A program made the translations under genes and the position numbers. This document shows positions 26,971-37,302 of a stretch of DNA of 64,000 nucleotides, in pieces. Every line of letters starts with the position of its first letter. The first letter of the stretch is position 1. Where the stretch lies: positions 1,116,001 through 1,180,000 of the forward strand of contig NZ_JAUSXY010000001.1 of the NCBI RefSeq assembly GCF_030944625.1, read 5' to 3'. Under the pieces are notes generated by a model. The model worked only from the letters and a program-made list of their open reading frames with translations, made no database searches and was not told the DNA's origin. The DNA is from Arthrobacter sp. SLBN-112. GTDB taxonomy: Bacteria; Actinomycetota; Actinomycetes; Actinomycetales; Micrococcaceae.

Positions 26971-27546
26971 GTGCTGATCTCTGACCGCGACATTCGTGCC
27001 GAAATTGATTCCCAGCGGATCGTGCTGGAACCTTACGACCCCGCGATGGTCCAGCCATCGTCCGTGGATGTCAGGATCGACAAATTCTTCAGGTTGTTCG
27101 ACAACCACAAGTACGCGCACATCGATCCCGCGCTGGAGCAACCCGAGCTGACGCGGCTGGTGGAAGTGGAGCAGGACGAAGCGTTCATCCTCCACCCGGG
27201 GGAGTTCGTCCTGGGGTCAACGTACGAAACCGTCACCCTGCCCGATGACATCGCAGCCCGCCTGGAGGGCAAGTCATCCCTGGGCCGCCTTGGCCTCCTG
27301 ACGCACTCCACCGCAGGCTTTATCGACCCCGGTTTCTCCGGGCACGTCACGCTGGAGCTGTCCAACATGGCCACGCTGCCCATCAAGCTGTGGCCCGGCA
27401 TGAAGATCGGCCAGCTCTGCTTCTTCCGGCTCAGCTCCGCCGCGGAATACCCCTACGGCCAGGGGGAGTACGGCAACCGGTACCAGGGCCAGCGCGGTCC
27501 CACTGCGAGCCGCAGCCACCTGAACTTCCACCGCACCCGCATCTAG
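26971..27546 (+). CDS. dcd: dCTP deaminase (probably bifunctional, dUMP-forming)
   Basis: This 191-residue enzyme starts at GTG 26971 with the family opening [12 protein letters not shown]. It contains [29 protein letters not shown], the active-site block [19 protein letters not shown], and [20 protein letters not shown]. It is very close to the mycobacterial type, which converts dCTP directly to dUMP by combined deaminase and dUTPase activity, feeding thymidylate synthesis. That bifunctionality is inferred from similarity. No strong ribosome site precedes it. Confidence 0.95.
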   Translation: MLISDRDIRAEIDSQRIVLEPYDPAMVQPSSVDVRIDKFFRLFDNHKYAHIDPALEQPELTRLVEVEQDEAFILHPGEFVLGSTYETVTLPDDIAARLEGKSSLGRLGLLTHSTAGFIDPGFSGHVTLELSNMATLPIKLWPGMKIGQLCFFRLSSAAEYPYGQGEYGNRYQGQRGPTASRSHLNFHRTRI

Positions 27547-27601
27547 CACCCGCTTCCAGCCCGGGCGCTGCGGCACCCCTGGACCCGCGCTGGCGGAAAC
27601 G

Positions 27602-28783
27602 CTAGACCTGGGGCGCGACGGCGGGCCGCCGGATGGCCGCCTTGGCCAGTGGTTCAACATAGCGTGCAGCCAACGGGCCCAGCACCGCCATCAGCAGCAC
27701 ATAGGCCGTTGCCAGCGCCGCCAGCTGGTGCGGAACCGCTCCGGAAGCGACCGCCAGGCCCGCGATCACGATGGAGAATTCGCCGCGCGCGATCAGGGCG
27801 GCGCCGGCGCGGAAGCGGCCCGGACGGGCGATTCCGGCCCGTTTCGCCGCCCAGATACCGGTCAGCATCTTGGTGGCCGCGGTGGCTGCCGCCAGGACCA
27901 GCGCCCAGCCCAGGACCGGCGGGATGGATGTGGGGTCTGTATTGAGCCCGAACGCCACGAAGAAGATGGCGGCGAAGAGGTCGCGCAGCGGTTCGAGGAT
28001 GCGGGTGGCGCTGTGGGCCGTGGCGCCGGAGATGGCGATGCCCAGCATGAAGGCGCCCACCGCCGCGGACACCTGCATGGCCGACGCGGCTCCAGCCACC
28101 AGCAACGCAGCACCCAGGACGTTGAGCAGGAAGACCTCAGAGTTCTCGCTGTGGACGGCCTTGGAGACATGGTGTCCGTGGCGCAACGCCACCATCAGCA
28201 CCAGGCTCACCACCGCCAGGGCTATACCCACCGTGGTGAGGCCGCCCAGGAAGCTCACGCCGGCGAGCATGGCCGTGAGGATGGGCAGGTAGACGGCCAT
28301 GGCCAGGTCCTCGAACACCAGGATGGACAGCACCACCGGGGTTTCGCGGTTTCCCAGCCGGCCCAGGTCCGTAATGACTTTGGCGGCAATTCCGGACGAG
28401 GAAATGTACGTGACGCCCCCCATGACCATGGCCCCCACGCCGCCCCAGCCCAGGAGCAGCGCGAGGCCGGCCCCGGGCAGGAAGTTCAGGACGAGGTCCA
28501 GGACACCGGCCTGCCACGAACGGCGCAACCCGGTGAACAGCTCGGCCGCCGTATATTCCAGTCCGAGCATAAGCAGCAGGAGGATGACGCCGATCTCGCC
28601 GGAGAGGTGTGCGAACTCGTGCATCCCTTCGAGCTTGACGATGCCGCCCGCCCCGAAAGCGAGCCCGCCCAGCAGGTAGAACGGGATAGGGGACATTCCA
28701 ATCCGGCCGGCAAGCCTGGCCAGCAGGCCGAGGCAGAACACGACGGCCCCCAGCTCAATGAGGGTCTGGGCCAGCGGATCCAT
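27602..28783 (-). CDS. Cation:proton antiporter membrane subunit (CPA2 family, KhtU-like)
   Basis: This 393-residue protein has 12-13 transmembrane helices of the CPA2 Na+/H+ or K+/H+ exchanger family (PF00999): GVILLLLMLGLEYTA, GVTYISSSGIAAKVITDLG, LSILVFEDLAMAVYLPIL with the paired acidic residue, and FFVAFGLNTDPTS. The C-terminus stops after the membrane domain; the regulatory RCK domain is encoded by the gene 5 bp upstream. Together they resemble the KhtTU K+/H+ antiporter that expels potassium under alkaline or electrophile stress. Confidence 0.88.
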   Translation of the reverse strand: MDPLAQTLIELGAVVFCLGLLARLAGRIGMSPIPFYLLGGLAFGAGGIVKLEGMHEFAHLSGEIGVILLLLMLGLEYTAAELFTGLRRSWQAGVLDLVLNFLPGAGLALLLGWGGVGAMVMGGVTYISSSGIAAKVITDLGRLGNRETPVVLSILVFEDLAMAVYLPILTAMLAGVSFLGGLTTVGIALAVVSLVLMVALRHGHHVSKAVHSENSEVFLLNVLGAALLVAGAASAMQVSAAVGAFMLGIAISGATAHSATRILEPLRDLFAAIFFVAFGLNTDPTSIPPVLGWALVLAAATAATKMLTGIWAAKRAGIARPGRFRAGAALIARGEFSIVIAGLAVASGAVPHQLAALATAYVLLMAVLGPLAARYVEPLAKAAIRRPAVAPQV

Positions 28784-28788
28784 TCGAC

Positions 28789-29271
28789 TTAGCCGTTACG
28801 CAGGATATTGGCCGCAGAGTCCAGGCCCTCCTGGGTGCCCACCGCCACCAGCAGGTCACCGGGGTGGAGGACGACGTCGGGCCCAGGCGAGGGCAGCACC
28901 TCACCCTCGCGCATGATGGCCACGATGGAAACGCCGCACCGGGTGCGGATACACGCCTTGCCCATGGGCTGGCCCTGGAACGGGGAGTCCGCAGCGATGG
29001 AGAACTGGCGGGTGACGATACCGGGGACGTCCTTGTGCTCTTCGGCGAGCTTCATGGCCAAGTGGGTGCCACCCAAAAGGTTGCCCAGGGTGGCGGCTTC
29101 ATCGCTGGTGAGCGGAATCGAGGCCTGGCAGGTATCGGGATCGTCCCAGGTGGAAACGATAAGTTCCGTTTGGCCTTCCCGAAGCTCCACCACACCTATG
29201 CGGCGTCCCGAGGCGGTCATGAAATCCCTCCGGCGGCCCAGGCCGGGCAGGTTGGTTTCGTCCACGTTCAT
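28789..29271 (-). CDS. Cation:proton antiporter regulatory subunit (KhtT-like, RCK_C domain)
   Basis: This 160-residue cytosolic protein begins MNVDETNLPGLGRRRDF and ends in an RCK_C (TrkA-C) domain in residues about 75-158, seen as GKACIRTRCGVSIVAIMREG and HPGDLLVAVGTQEGLD. KhtT-type subunits bind nucleotides or cations and gate the partner antiporter. The stop lies 5 bp before the antiporter gene start, so the two are cotranscribed and probably form one complex at the membrane. Confidence 0.88.
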   Translation of the reverse strand: MNVDETNLPGLGRRRDFMTASGRRIGVVELREGQTELIVSTWDDPDTCQASIPLTSDEAATLGNLLGGTHLAMKLAEEHKDVPGIVTRQFSIAADSPFQGQPMGKACIRTRCGVSIVAIMREGEVLPSPGPDVVLHPGDLLVAVGTQEGLDSAANILRNG

Positions 29272-29333
29272 GGTTCCAGCCTAGTCTGCCTGGCGGGACT
29301 TGGCCGGGCTCCGGCGGGGTGCCGGACGCCGCG

Positions 29334-30737
29334 TCAGGCGGCGGGAACCACGGCGATGGGAGCCTGGTCCGGAGACTTCACCGGCAGCAGGACCAGGAGC
29401 CCGGCCAAGAGCACCACCATGATGCCCAGGATGCCCCAGCGCTGCGCCTGCCCTGCCGGTACCAGCGGGGTGGCCACCGTGATGCAAAGGGTGAACAGGG
29501 CGGGTGCCAGGAAGCTGACCGCCCGTCCGGTGGTGGCATACAGGCCGAAGAGCTCTCCCGATTCCCCGTGCGGCGCCAGCCGGGCCAGGTAGGCGCGGGA
29601 CGAGGACTGGGCCGGCCCCACGAACAGGCAGAGGAACAGCCCGAACACCCAGAAGGTGGTGCTCCCGGCCCAATCCATGCCGAAGAAGGAATAGTTTCCG
29701 TTGCCGAGGACCAGGATGGCGGTCCCGGCGATCAGGAGCCCCACGAGGGAACCCGTGATGACGGCCTTGGGGCCCACCTTGTCGTCGAGGAAACCGCCAA
29801 TCACGGCGCCGATGGCCGCCACCACGTTACCGAAGATGGCGAAGAAGATGACCTGGGACAGGGCGAAGCCGAAGGTGCCGGCAGCGATGATGCCGCCAAA
29901 GGTGAAGACGGCGGCGAGGCCGTCCCGGAAAACGGCACTGGCGAGCAGGAAGTAGATGGTGTGCGGGCTGGTGGCGTAGATGGCCTTGATGCGCCGGAGC
30001 AGCAGCCCGTAGCTGGCCAGGAAGCCCAGGCGTGCGGCCTGCGTGGTGCGGGGCAGTTCGGGGACGGCGAACAGGACCGGGAGGGCGAAGACGAAAAACC
30101 AGAGGGCGGAGAAGACGGCCACCAGCCGGATGTTGAGGCTGTCCGTGGTGGATGCCCCGAACCAGTCGAAAGCCGGTTGGACGAACAGTTGCAGGACGAT
30201 CAGGAGGGCCACGATTCCGCCGAGGTAGCCTGCGCCCCAGCCGAACCCGCTGACCTTCCCGATGTTCTGCGGCGTGGAGACCTGGGCAAGCATGGCGTTG
30301 TAGTTAACCCCGGCGAATTCGAAGAACACATTGCCCAGGGCGATCAGGCAGGCACCAAGGAGCAGGAATTCCGGGTGCGGAAACACGAAGAAACACAGGG
30401 CGGTGAGGATGGCGACGGCGGCGGAGTTCACTCCCAGCCACAGCTTGCGGCGGCCGCCCGCATCCGAGCGCTGGCCGGTGACCGGCGCCAGGAGTGCGAT
30501 GGCCAGCCCGGCAACGGCCAGTGCGGCGCCCAGGACCGCGGAGGCGCTGTCCTCCCCGCCGAAGGCATTGGAGGTCAGGTAGACAGTGAACACGAACGTG
30601 GTCATGACCGCGTTGAAGGCCGCCGAACCCCAGTCCCACGAGGCCCACGCCAGGATGCGGCGCTTGCTGGAGGTCCGGGTTCCGGTTTCGAGTTCCGAGG
30701 CAGGCCGCATTGCCCCCTGAGCGCTGGCGCTGTTCAT
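29334..30737 (-). CDS. MFS transporter of the UMF1/Atg22-like family
   Basis: This protein of about 467 residues has 12 transmembrane segments and the Atg22-like family pattern: RRILAWASWDWGSAAFNAVMTTFVF at the first helix (WD-G-SAFN type), GAGYLGGIVALL, and GPAQSSSRAYLARLAP. Eukaryotic relatives export amino acids from vacuoles; bacterial substrates are unknown. The start is uncertain: ATG 30737 fits the family but lacks a ribosome site, and ATG 30710 has AGGGGG close in front. It is divergent from the mrp operon. Confidence 0.85.
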   Translation of the reverse strand: MNSASAQGAMRPASELETGTRTSSKRRILAWASWDWGSAAFNAVMTTFVFTVYLTSNAFGGEDSASAVLGAALAVAGLAIALLAPVTGQRSDAGGRRKLWLGVNSAAVAILTALCFFVFPHPEFLLLGACLIALGNVFFEFAGVNYNAMLAQVSTPQNIGKVSGFGWGAGYLGGIVALLIVLQLFVQPAFDWFGASTTDSLNIRLVAVFSALWFFVFALPVLFAVPELPRTTQAARLGFLASYGLLLRRIKAIYATSPHTIYFLLASAVFRDGLAAVFTFGGIIAAGTFGFALSQVIFFAIFGNVVAAIGAVIGGFLDDKVGPKAVITGSLVGLLIAGTAILVLGNGNYSFFGMDWAGSTTFWVFGLFLCLFVGPAQSSSRAYLARLAPHGESGELFGLYATTGRAVSFLAPALFTLCITVATPLVPAGQAQRWGILGIMVVLLAGLLVLLPVKSPDQAPIAVVPAA

Positions 30738-30934
30738 ACGTTGAATCGTATCCGCCCGTGGCGAACACCCGGCGGAGCACAGGCCCCTGACGTCGGGGAA
30801 TTCGCCCTCCGGGCCCGCGCGGACCAGAAAAGCTGGTGCCGGTGCCTTGATAAACTGAACCCTCCCGGATCTAACTACTTTTGCCGCCTGCTCCAACTTT
30901 TGACAATCGAATCCCTGACGTTGCGGAGATACCA

Positions 30935-33900
30935 GTGATAACAGTCCTTGCCGTGCACTTTTCGGTGGCTGTCCTGGCGCCTTTCCTCTTCAGGGCCTGG
31001 GGCCGGAATGCGTTCTACGCGCTGGCGGCGGTCCCGGCTGTTTCCTTCGTTTGGCTGGTCTCCCAGTACGGTTCCGTCTACTCCGGCCCGGGTGCGGTAG
31101 CGGAAGTTTTCGAATGGATTCCAGGCCTCCATCTCGAGTTTGCCTTCCGGATGGACGCGCTGGCATGGGTGATGTCCCTGCTGGTGCTCGGCGTCGGTGC
31201 GCTGGTGCTGCTCTATTGCGCCCGGTACTTCAAGCGGGAGGACCAGGACCTCGGTGGCTTCGGCGCGCAGCTGCTGGCGTTCGCCGGCGCCATGTTCGGG
31301 CTGGTGCTGGCCGATGACCTGCTGCTGCTGTTCGTCTTCTGGGAACTCACCACCATCCTGTCCTACCTCCTGATCGGGTTTGCCCGGACCCGGCTCGCGG
31401 CCCGCCGGTCCGCCCTGCAGGCGCTGATGGTCACCACGGCCGGTGGCCTCGCCATGCTGGTGGGCCTGATCATGCTGGGCTACACCGCAGGCACTTACCG
31501 CGTCTCCAGCATCCTGGAGCAGGCGGCCGCCCTGGTCTCCGGACCCTCGGGTGCCACGGTGAATGCCGCCGTCGTACTCATCCTGGTGGGTGCCATCACC
31601 AAATCCGCGCTGGTCCCGTTCCACTTCTGGCTCCCCGGCGCCATGGCTGCGCCCACCCCCGTCAGCGCGTACCTGCACGCCGCGGCGATGGTCAAGGCGG
31701 GAATCTACCTGGTGGCCAGGCTGGCCCCGGGCTTCGCCGGGACGGCGTACTGGCAGCCTGTGGTCCTGGGCCTGGGCCTGGCCACCATGCTGGTGGGCGG
31801 CTACCGGGCGCTGCGGCAGTCCGACATCAAGCTGATCCTCGCCTACGGCACCGTCAGCCAACTGGGGTTCCTCACCATGGTGGTGGGCTTGGGAACGCCG
31901 GACGCCGCCTTGGCCGGCCTGGCGATGCTGCTTGCCCACGGCCTGTTCAAGGCCACGCTCTTCCTGGTGGTAGGCATCATCGACCACCAGTCCGGGACCC
32001 GCGATGTCCGGGAACTCTCCGGGGTCTTCCGGTCCTCCCGCGCCCTGGGCATCGTGGCCGGCATCGGCGCCGCATCCATGGCAGGCGTGCCGCTGCTGGC
32101 CGGGTTCGTTGCCAAGGAATCTGTGCTCGAAGCGTTCGTGCACCACGCCACCGGCCCGCACGCCGGCCCCTGGGGGATGGTGGTCCTTGCAGGCCTCGTG
32201 GTGGGATCCATCCTTACCTTCGCCTACAGCGCCAGGTTCATGTGGGGCGCCTTCGCGGCCAAGCCCGGCGTGGAACCCACCCCGTTCAAAGCCATCAGGC
32301 CCTCCTTCCTTGCCGCCCCCGCGGTCCTGAGCCTCCTGACCGTCGCCTACGGGCTCTGGCCGCTTCCGGTGGATGCCTGGATCCAGCCTTATGCTGCGCT
32401 GTTCGCGTCCACAGTGCCCGACGCCGGGACGCCGGCCGAGCAGGCGGGCCACCTCGCGCTGTGGCACGGTTTCACCCCGGCGCTGGGGCTGACGGCCGTC
32501 ACTTTCGTGCTGGGCGCGGCCATGTACTTCGGGCGCAATGCCGTGGCCCGCGCCCAATCCCTGGTCCCGGCCTGGGTGGACGGCGACCGGGCCTACCAGC
32601 TGAGCATCGGGGCCCTGGACGACGCCGCCGTCTGGATCACGGGCCGGACCCAGCGCGGTTCCCTCTACTTCTACCTCGCCGTGATCCTCAGCGTCGCATT
32701 CGTCCTGCCGCTCACCGCCATCCTGCTCAGCGGCAATGCCCTGCCGCATGACATCTACCTCGTGGATCCGCACTCCCCGCTGCAGCTCGTGGCAGGGGTG
32801 GGCATCGTGATTGGTGCCCTCGCCGCCGTCAAGGCCAACAAGCGCTTCCTGGCGGTGCTGATGGTCTCCGTCACCGGATACGGCATCGCCCTCATGTTTG
32901 CCCTGCAGGGAGCTCCCGACCTTGCCCTCACGCAGATGCTCGTGGAAACCATCATCCTGGTGGCGTTCGTCCTGGCCATGCGCAGCCCTTCCACCCGAGT
33001 TGCGCGACCGTACCGGCGGAAAATACCGGGTGGTGCGCGTCATCATCGGGCTGGGATTCGGCGCGACCATGGTGTTCGCCGGGATCTTCGCCATGGGAGC
33101 CAGGACCGCCATCCCGGTATCCCTGCAATTTCCGCGGCTTGCCTACGAGGGCGGCGGCGGCCTGAACGTTGTCAACGTGACGCTCGTGGACATCCGCGCC
33201 TGGGACACGTTCGGTGAGATCAGCGTCCTTGCCCTGGCCGCCACCGGCGTGGCCAGCCTGATTTTCGTGCGCGGCCGCGGAGACCGCCTGCAGAGGTCCG
33301 CGTCCGTTGCCGAGGGCACGGTGGGCCGCTACCACGGTGTGGACCCCGGCTCCCGTGACGGCGCGGCGCTGGCCATCAGCCGGAAGTTCGCCGCTTCCGC
33401 CCGGGACGCCTGGATCGTGGCAGGCAGGACCCTCGCCCCGGAACGCCGCTCCATCATCTTCGAAGTGGTCACCCGCCTGATCTTCCACTCGATGATTATC
33501 TTCTCGCTCTACCTGCTGCTGGCAGGCCACAACCTGCCCGGCGGCGGTTTCGCCGGCGGCCTCACCGCCGGGCTGGCCCTGACCATCCGCTACCTCGCCG
33601 GCGGGCGGTTCGAGCTGCGGGAAGCCGCACCGCTCAGTGCCGGTGCATTGCTGGGCACCGGCCTGGCCCTGGCCGCCGCCTCCGGCGTGACGCCCCTGCT
33701 GCTGGGCGGCCAGGTGTTCCAGTCCGCCATCATCGAGGTGTGGCTGCCGGTGTTCGGCGACATCAAGTTCGTCACCTCCACCATTTTCGATATCGGCGTG
33801 TACGTCGTGGTGGTGGGCCTGGTGCTGGACGTGCTGCGCAGCCTCGGCGCCGAGATCGATGAACACATGGAGGAGCGGTCCGCGGCAGCCGGGCCCGAAC

Positions 33901-33965
33901 CGGCACAGCAGGACCAGGCACCGGACCGTATTCCTGCCGAGGCCACCGCAAAGGGCAACGCATGA
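30935..33965 (+). pseudogene. mrpA: Na+/H+ antiporter subunit A (MrpA with fused MrpB domain), one-base frameshift
   Basis: Starting at GTG 30935 with GGAG in front, this gene encodes the large proton-pumping subunit of the Mrp complex, related to NuoL. The first frame gives over 680 residues, with LLLLFVFWELTTILSYLLIGF, TKSALVPFHFWLPGAMAAPTPVSAYLHAAAMVKAG and ALTQMLVETIILVAFVLAM. After CGC at 32981-32983 the expected sequence LPPELRDRTGGKYRVV appears only in another frame, and that frame continues with the MrpA C-terminus and the MrpB domain (HNLPGGGFAGGLTAG) to TGA 33965. One extra base near 32984-32988 explains it. The corrected product is about 1009 residues, normal for this family. The rest of the operon is largely intact, so a sequencing error is more likely than gene death. 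Confidence 0.85.
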
Positions 33966-34483
33966 GCGTCAACCTGACCCTGCTGATCGTCATGGGCGCC
34001 CTGTATGCCTGCGGCATCTACCTCATCCTCGAACGCAGCCTGACCCGCGTCCTGCTGGGACTGATGCTGCTGGCCAACGCCACCAACCTGCTGATCCTCT
34101 CCACCGGCGGATACGCCGGCCTGGCCCCGTTCTTCACCAAGGACACGCCCGCCGCCGATTACAACGACCCCCTGCCGCAAGCCCTGATCCTGACCTCGAT
34201 CGTGATCTCCTTCGCCGTCACCGCGTTCATGCTGGGCATCATCTACCGCACGTGGGTGCTGGCACGCGAGGACGACATCCAGGACGACGTGGAGGACCTC
34301 CGGGTGGCGGAAACCCCCAGCTTCGACGCGGAGGATGACGCCGAAGTCCCTGCTGAAACATCCGAGTTCCCGCTCGCCACCGTCACCGCGGGAGGCCGGG
34401 AAATGCCGGCCGAACACGCAGCCGCGGAGGAAAAACCGGGCTCGCTCAACATTGAACCCGGCCCGGAAGGCGGCAAAAAGTGA
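33962..34483 (+). CDS. mrpC: Na+/H+ antiporter subunit C
   Basis: This 173-residue NuoK-like membrane subunit of the Mrp complex starts at ATG 33962, overlapping the mrpA stop (ATGA). Three hydrophobic helices in the first 105 residues include ALYACGIYLILERSLTRVLLG and ALILTSIVISFAVTAFMLG, with the glutamate of LILERS matching the conserved NuoK-type acidic residue. The last 65 residues are an acidic, polar cytoplasmic tail, as in actinobacterial homologues. It works with MrpA and MrpD in Na+ export driven by proton uptake. Confidence 0.93.
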   Translation: MSVNLTLLIVMGALYACGIYLILERSLTRVLLGLMLLANATNLLILSTGGYAGLAPFFTKDTPAADYNDPLPQALILTSIVISFAVTAFMLGIIYRTWVLAREDDIQDDVEDLRVAETPSFDAEDDAEVPAETSEFPLATVTAGGREMPAEHAAAEEKPGSLNIEPGPEGGKK

Positions 34484-36081
34484 ACATCGCCAGCCTGGCC
34501 CCGCTCGCCGTCGTCCTTCCCATCCTGGGCGCCGCCCTGACCTTCCTGCTGATCCGGCACTCCCGGGCCCAGCGGGCAGTGAGTATCGGACTGTTGTCGC
34601 TGACCCTGGCGCTCGAATGCCTCCTGCTGGCATCCGCGTGGAGCAGCGGGACCGCAGCGGTGACCATCGGCGGCTGGCTGCCGCCCTGGGGCATTGTGAT
34701 GGTGGTGGACCAGTTCTCGTCACTGATGCTGGTGGTCTCCTCGGCCGTGAGCCTGGCCGTGCTGGTGTACGCCACCGGGCAGGGCATGGCCGACGGCGAC
34801 GAGGACGCCCCGGTCTCGATCTTCCACCCCACCTACCTGATCCTGGTGGCAGGGGTGTCCAACGCGTTCCTCTCCGGGGACCTCTTCAACCTTTACGTCG
34901 GCTTCGAGATCCTCCTGACCGCAAGCTACGTGCTGATGACCCTCGGCGGCACCGGGCCACGCATCCGAGCCGGCGTCACCTACGTGGTGGTGTCGGTGGT
35001 GTCCTCGGTGCTGTTCCTGATCGCCATCGCCATGGTGTACGGCGCAACGGGCACCGTGAACATGGCCGACCTCGCCCTCAAGCTGGGCGAGCTGGACCAG
35101 GGCACCAGGACCCTGCTGCATGTCATGCTGCTGGTGGCGTTCGGCATCAAGGCCGCCGTCTTCCCCCTGTCCTTCTGGCTCCCCGACTCCTACCCAACGG
35201 CGCCGGCACCTGTCACCGCCGTGTTCGCCGGCCTGTTGACCAAGGTAGGCGTGTACGCGATGGTCAGGACCGAGACGCTGCTGTTCCCCGGCGACACCCT
35301 TAACACGCCCCTGATGGTGGTGGCGCTGCTGACCATGGTGGTGGGCATCCTTGGTGCGCTGGCGCAAAGCGACATCAAGCGTCTGCTCTCGTTCACCCTG
35401 GTCAGCCACATCGGGTACATGGTGTTCGGGCTGGCCATGTCCTCCGTGGCCGGGCTGGCGGCGGCGGTCTTCTACGTGGCCCACCACATCACCATCCAGA
35501 CCAGCCTCTTCATGGTGACCGGACTTATTGAACGCCGCGGCGGCAGCTCCTCGGTCGACCGGCTGGGCGGCCTGGCCAAGCTCTCACCCATGCTTGCGCT
35601 GCTGTTCTTCATCCCGGGCATGAACCTGGCCGGCATCCCGCCCTTCTCCGGGTTCCTTGGCAAGGTGGGCCTGCTCCAGGCCGGCGTTGAGCTGGGCACC
35701 CCCCTGGCCTATGCGCTGGTGACCGGCGGGGTGCTGACCAGCCTCCTGACGCTGCTTGCGATCGCCCGCGTCTGGAACCGCGCGTTCTGGCGGAAGCCGG
35801 AGGACGCCGAACATCCGGACCCGGTGCTCCTGGCCGGCCCCTCGGGGCGCGCCGCCGGGCCGGGTGCCAAACTCAACACCGTCACGCTCCTGCCGCGCAC
35901 CATGGTTGGCTCAACCCTGGGCCTGGTGGTCCTCGGTGTCGCCCTCACCGTGTTCGCGGGGCCACTGTTCGGGCTCTCCGGCCAGGCCGCGCGGGACATG
36001 CTTGACCGGGCGCCGTATATCCAGTCGGTCCTCGGCGAAAATACCGCTGTCCCGGCCACCGTGACGGGAGGAGGACGATGA
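34480..36081 (+). CDS. mrpD: Na+/H+ antiporter subunit D
   Basis: This 533-residue subunit is homologous to the proton-pumping NuoM/NuoN subunits of complex I. GTG start at 34480 overlaps the mrpC stop (GTGA). Key stretches are DLFNLYVGFEILLTASYVLM, with the conserved glutamate, GIKAAVFPLSFWLPDSYPTAPAPV, with the conserved lysine, and LLTKVGVYAMVRTETLLFPG. About 14 transmembrane helices are expected. It forms a proton channel of the Mrp Na+/H+ antiporter. Confidence 0.95.
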   Translation: MNIASLAPLAVVLPILGAALTFLLIRHSRAQRAVSIGLLSLTLALECLLLASAWSSGTAAVTIGGWLPPWGIVMVVDQFSSLMLVVSSAVSLAVLVYATGQGMADGDEDAPVSIFHPTYLILVAGVSNAFLSGDLFNLYVGFEILLTASYVLMTLGGTGPRIRAGVTYVVVSVVSSVLFLIAIAMVYGATGTVNMADLALKLGELDQGTRTLLHVMLLVAFGIKAAVFPLSFWLPDSYPTAPAPVTAVFAGLLTKVGVYAMVRTETLLFPGDTLNTPLMVVALLTMVVGILGALAQSDIKRLLSFTLVSHIGYMVFGLAMSSVAGLAAAVFYVAHHITIQTSLFMVTGLIERRGGSSSVDRLGGLAKLSPMLALLFFIPGMNLAGIPPFSGFLGKVGLLQAGVELGTPLAYALVTGGVLTSLLTLLAIARVWNRAFWRKPEDAEHPDPVLLAGPSGRAAGPGAKLNTVTLLPRTMVGSTLGLVVLGVALTVFAGPLFGLSGQAARDMLDRAPYIQSVLGENTAVPATVTGGGR

Positions 36082-36623
36082 GCCGCAAACGGATTTCGCT
36101 GCGCCAGGAGCTTCCGCTGCTGGTGTGGCTGGTGATTGTCTGGGGCGCCCTGTGGCAGGACTTCAGCCCCGGAAACCTGCTCTTCGGCGCCCTGCTGGCG
36201 GTGGGGGTTGCCCGGTTGTTCTACCTTCCGCCGGTGGAGCTCAGCGGCCGGTTCAACATCCTGTACGCCGTACCCTTCGCCTTTGCCTTCCTGGGGAAGG
36301 TGGTGGTGGCCAGCGGCCAGGTCCTGTACCTGGCGACCGTCCGGGGACCCAAGGTGACCAACGCCGTCGTCGCGGTAAAGCTCCGCAGCCACCAGGACCT
36401 GATCGTCACCGCCACCGGGCACGTGATCTCCCTGATCCCAGGCTCCCTGGTGGTGGAGGTGGACCGCCCGGCCTCCACCCTGTACCTGCATGCACTCAAC
36501 ATCACCTCGAAGCAGGACATCGAGGGCCTGCGGAACGAGGTACGGTCCATCGAGGCCGGCCTGATCCGCATCATGGGCTCCGTCGAAGAACTTGAAGCCG
36601 TCCGAATGGAGGCATCCGCATGA
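36078..36623 (+). CDS. mrpE: Na+/H+ antiporter subunit E
   Basis: This 181-residue MrpE/MnhE protein starts at ATG 36078, overlapping the mrpD stop. It has two N-terminal membrane helices and a cytoplasmic C-terminal domain with TNAVVAVKLRSHQDLIVTA, followed by ITLIPG-type sequence VISLIPGSLVVEVD and LYLHALNITSKQDIEGL, all typical of the family. It is needed for assembly or function of the Mrp complex. Confidence 0.93.
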   Translation: MSRKRISLRQELPLLVWLVIVWGALWQDFSPGNLLFGALLAVGVARLFYLPPVELSGRFNILYAVPFAFAFLGKVVVASGQVLYLATVRGPKVTNAVVAVKLRSHQDLIVTATGHVISLIPGSLVVEVDRPASTLYLHALNITSKQDIEGLRNEVRSIEAGLIRIMGSVEELEAVRMEASA

Positions 36624-36898
36624 TGCCCGTTGTCCTGGCGGTCACGGCCGTCATTTTCTCGCTGGCCGCCGGCGGGGCCATCATCCGGATTGCCCGCGGC
36701 CCTTCGCTGCTGGACCGGGTCCTCGCGGCCGACGTGCTGCTTGCCATCCTGGGCGGGGCCCTGTGCGTGGACATGGCGGTGAACCGGCACCTGAACAACT
36801 TGATGCTGGTGGTGGCCATCTCCATCATCGGGTTCATCGGGTCAGTGACGGTGGCCCGGTTCGTCGCAGACCGGAGGGTGAACCCCAATGAATCCTGA
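36620..36898 (+). CDS. mrpF: Na+/H+ antiporter subunit F
   Basis: This 92-residue MrpF protein has three transmembrane helices. It starts at ATG 36620, overlapping the mrpE stop. The central RIARGPSLLDRVLAADVLL is the family signature (RGPxxxDRV). It is part of the membrane arm of the Mrp antiporter. Confidence 0.93.
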   Translation: MMPVVLAVTAVIFSLAAGGAIIRIARGPSLLDRVLAADVLLAILGGALCVDMAVNRHLNNLMLVVAISIIGFIGSVTVARFVADRRVNPNES

Positions 36899-37302
36899 CG
36901 TCTCCGGCGCCGACGCGTGGATTGACCTTGTCTCCGCGGTGTTCATGGTGGTGGGTGCGCTTCTGTCGCTGGGCGCCGCGATCGGGCGTGCTCCGCTTCC
37001 CGGACCTGATGAGCCGCATGCACGCCGCCACCAAGCCGCAGGTCCTGGGCCTGTTCCTGCTGCTGGCAGCCATTGGACTCCAGATGCGGACATGGTGGGT
37101 CTGGCCGGTGCTGGTGGTGGCCTGGATCTTTCAGCTGCTTACGGTGCCCGTGTCCGCGCACATGGTGGGCAGGGCCGGCTACCGCACCAAGCACCTGCAC
37201 AGGGAACTGCTTGCCGCGGATGAGCTTGAAGCCGTGGTGCAAAAAGCCGCCGCCGAGGCTGCCCGGACGGACAACCCCGACGACGGCGAAACCCGCCAGT
37301 AG
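36888..37302 (+). pseudogene. mrpG: Na+/H+ antiporter subunit G, one-base frameshift
   Basis: ATG 36888 overlaps the end of mrpF by 11 bp. The first frame encodes DLVSAVFMVVGALLSLGAAIG, the first helix of MrpG. The required continuation (V)LRFPDLMSRMHAATKPQVLG is found only in another frame, which reads on through two more helices to TAG 37302. One extra base near 36984-36988 accounts for this. The corrected length of 137 residues is normal. Stop codons of mrpG and the convergent DUF4235 gene are adjacent. As with mrpA, a sequencing error is the simplest explanation. Confidence 0.85.

Noticed and set aside
26839..27195. N-terminal extension of the CAP-domain gene
   Set aside because: It overlaps dcd in antisense, and the signal peptide starts at GTG 26838 with a ribosome site.
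32984..32988. Programmed +1 frameshift in mrpA
   Set aside because: There is no slippery site with a stop codon or known stimulator, and five other genes in the window show the same one-base defect, which favours sequencing error.
30875..33112. A 745-codon minus-strand frame opposite mrpA
   Set aside because: Antisense shadow of mrpA, rich in Gly/His/Gln with no recognisable domain.
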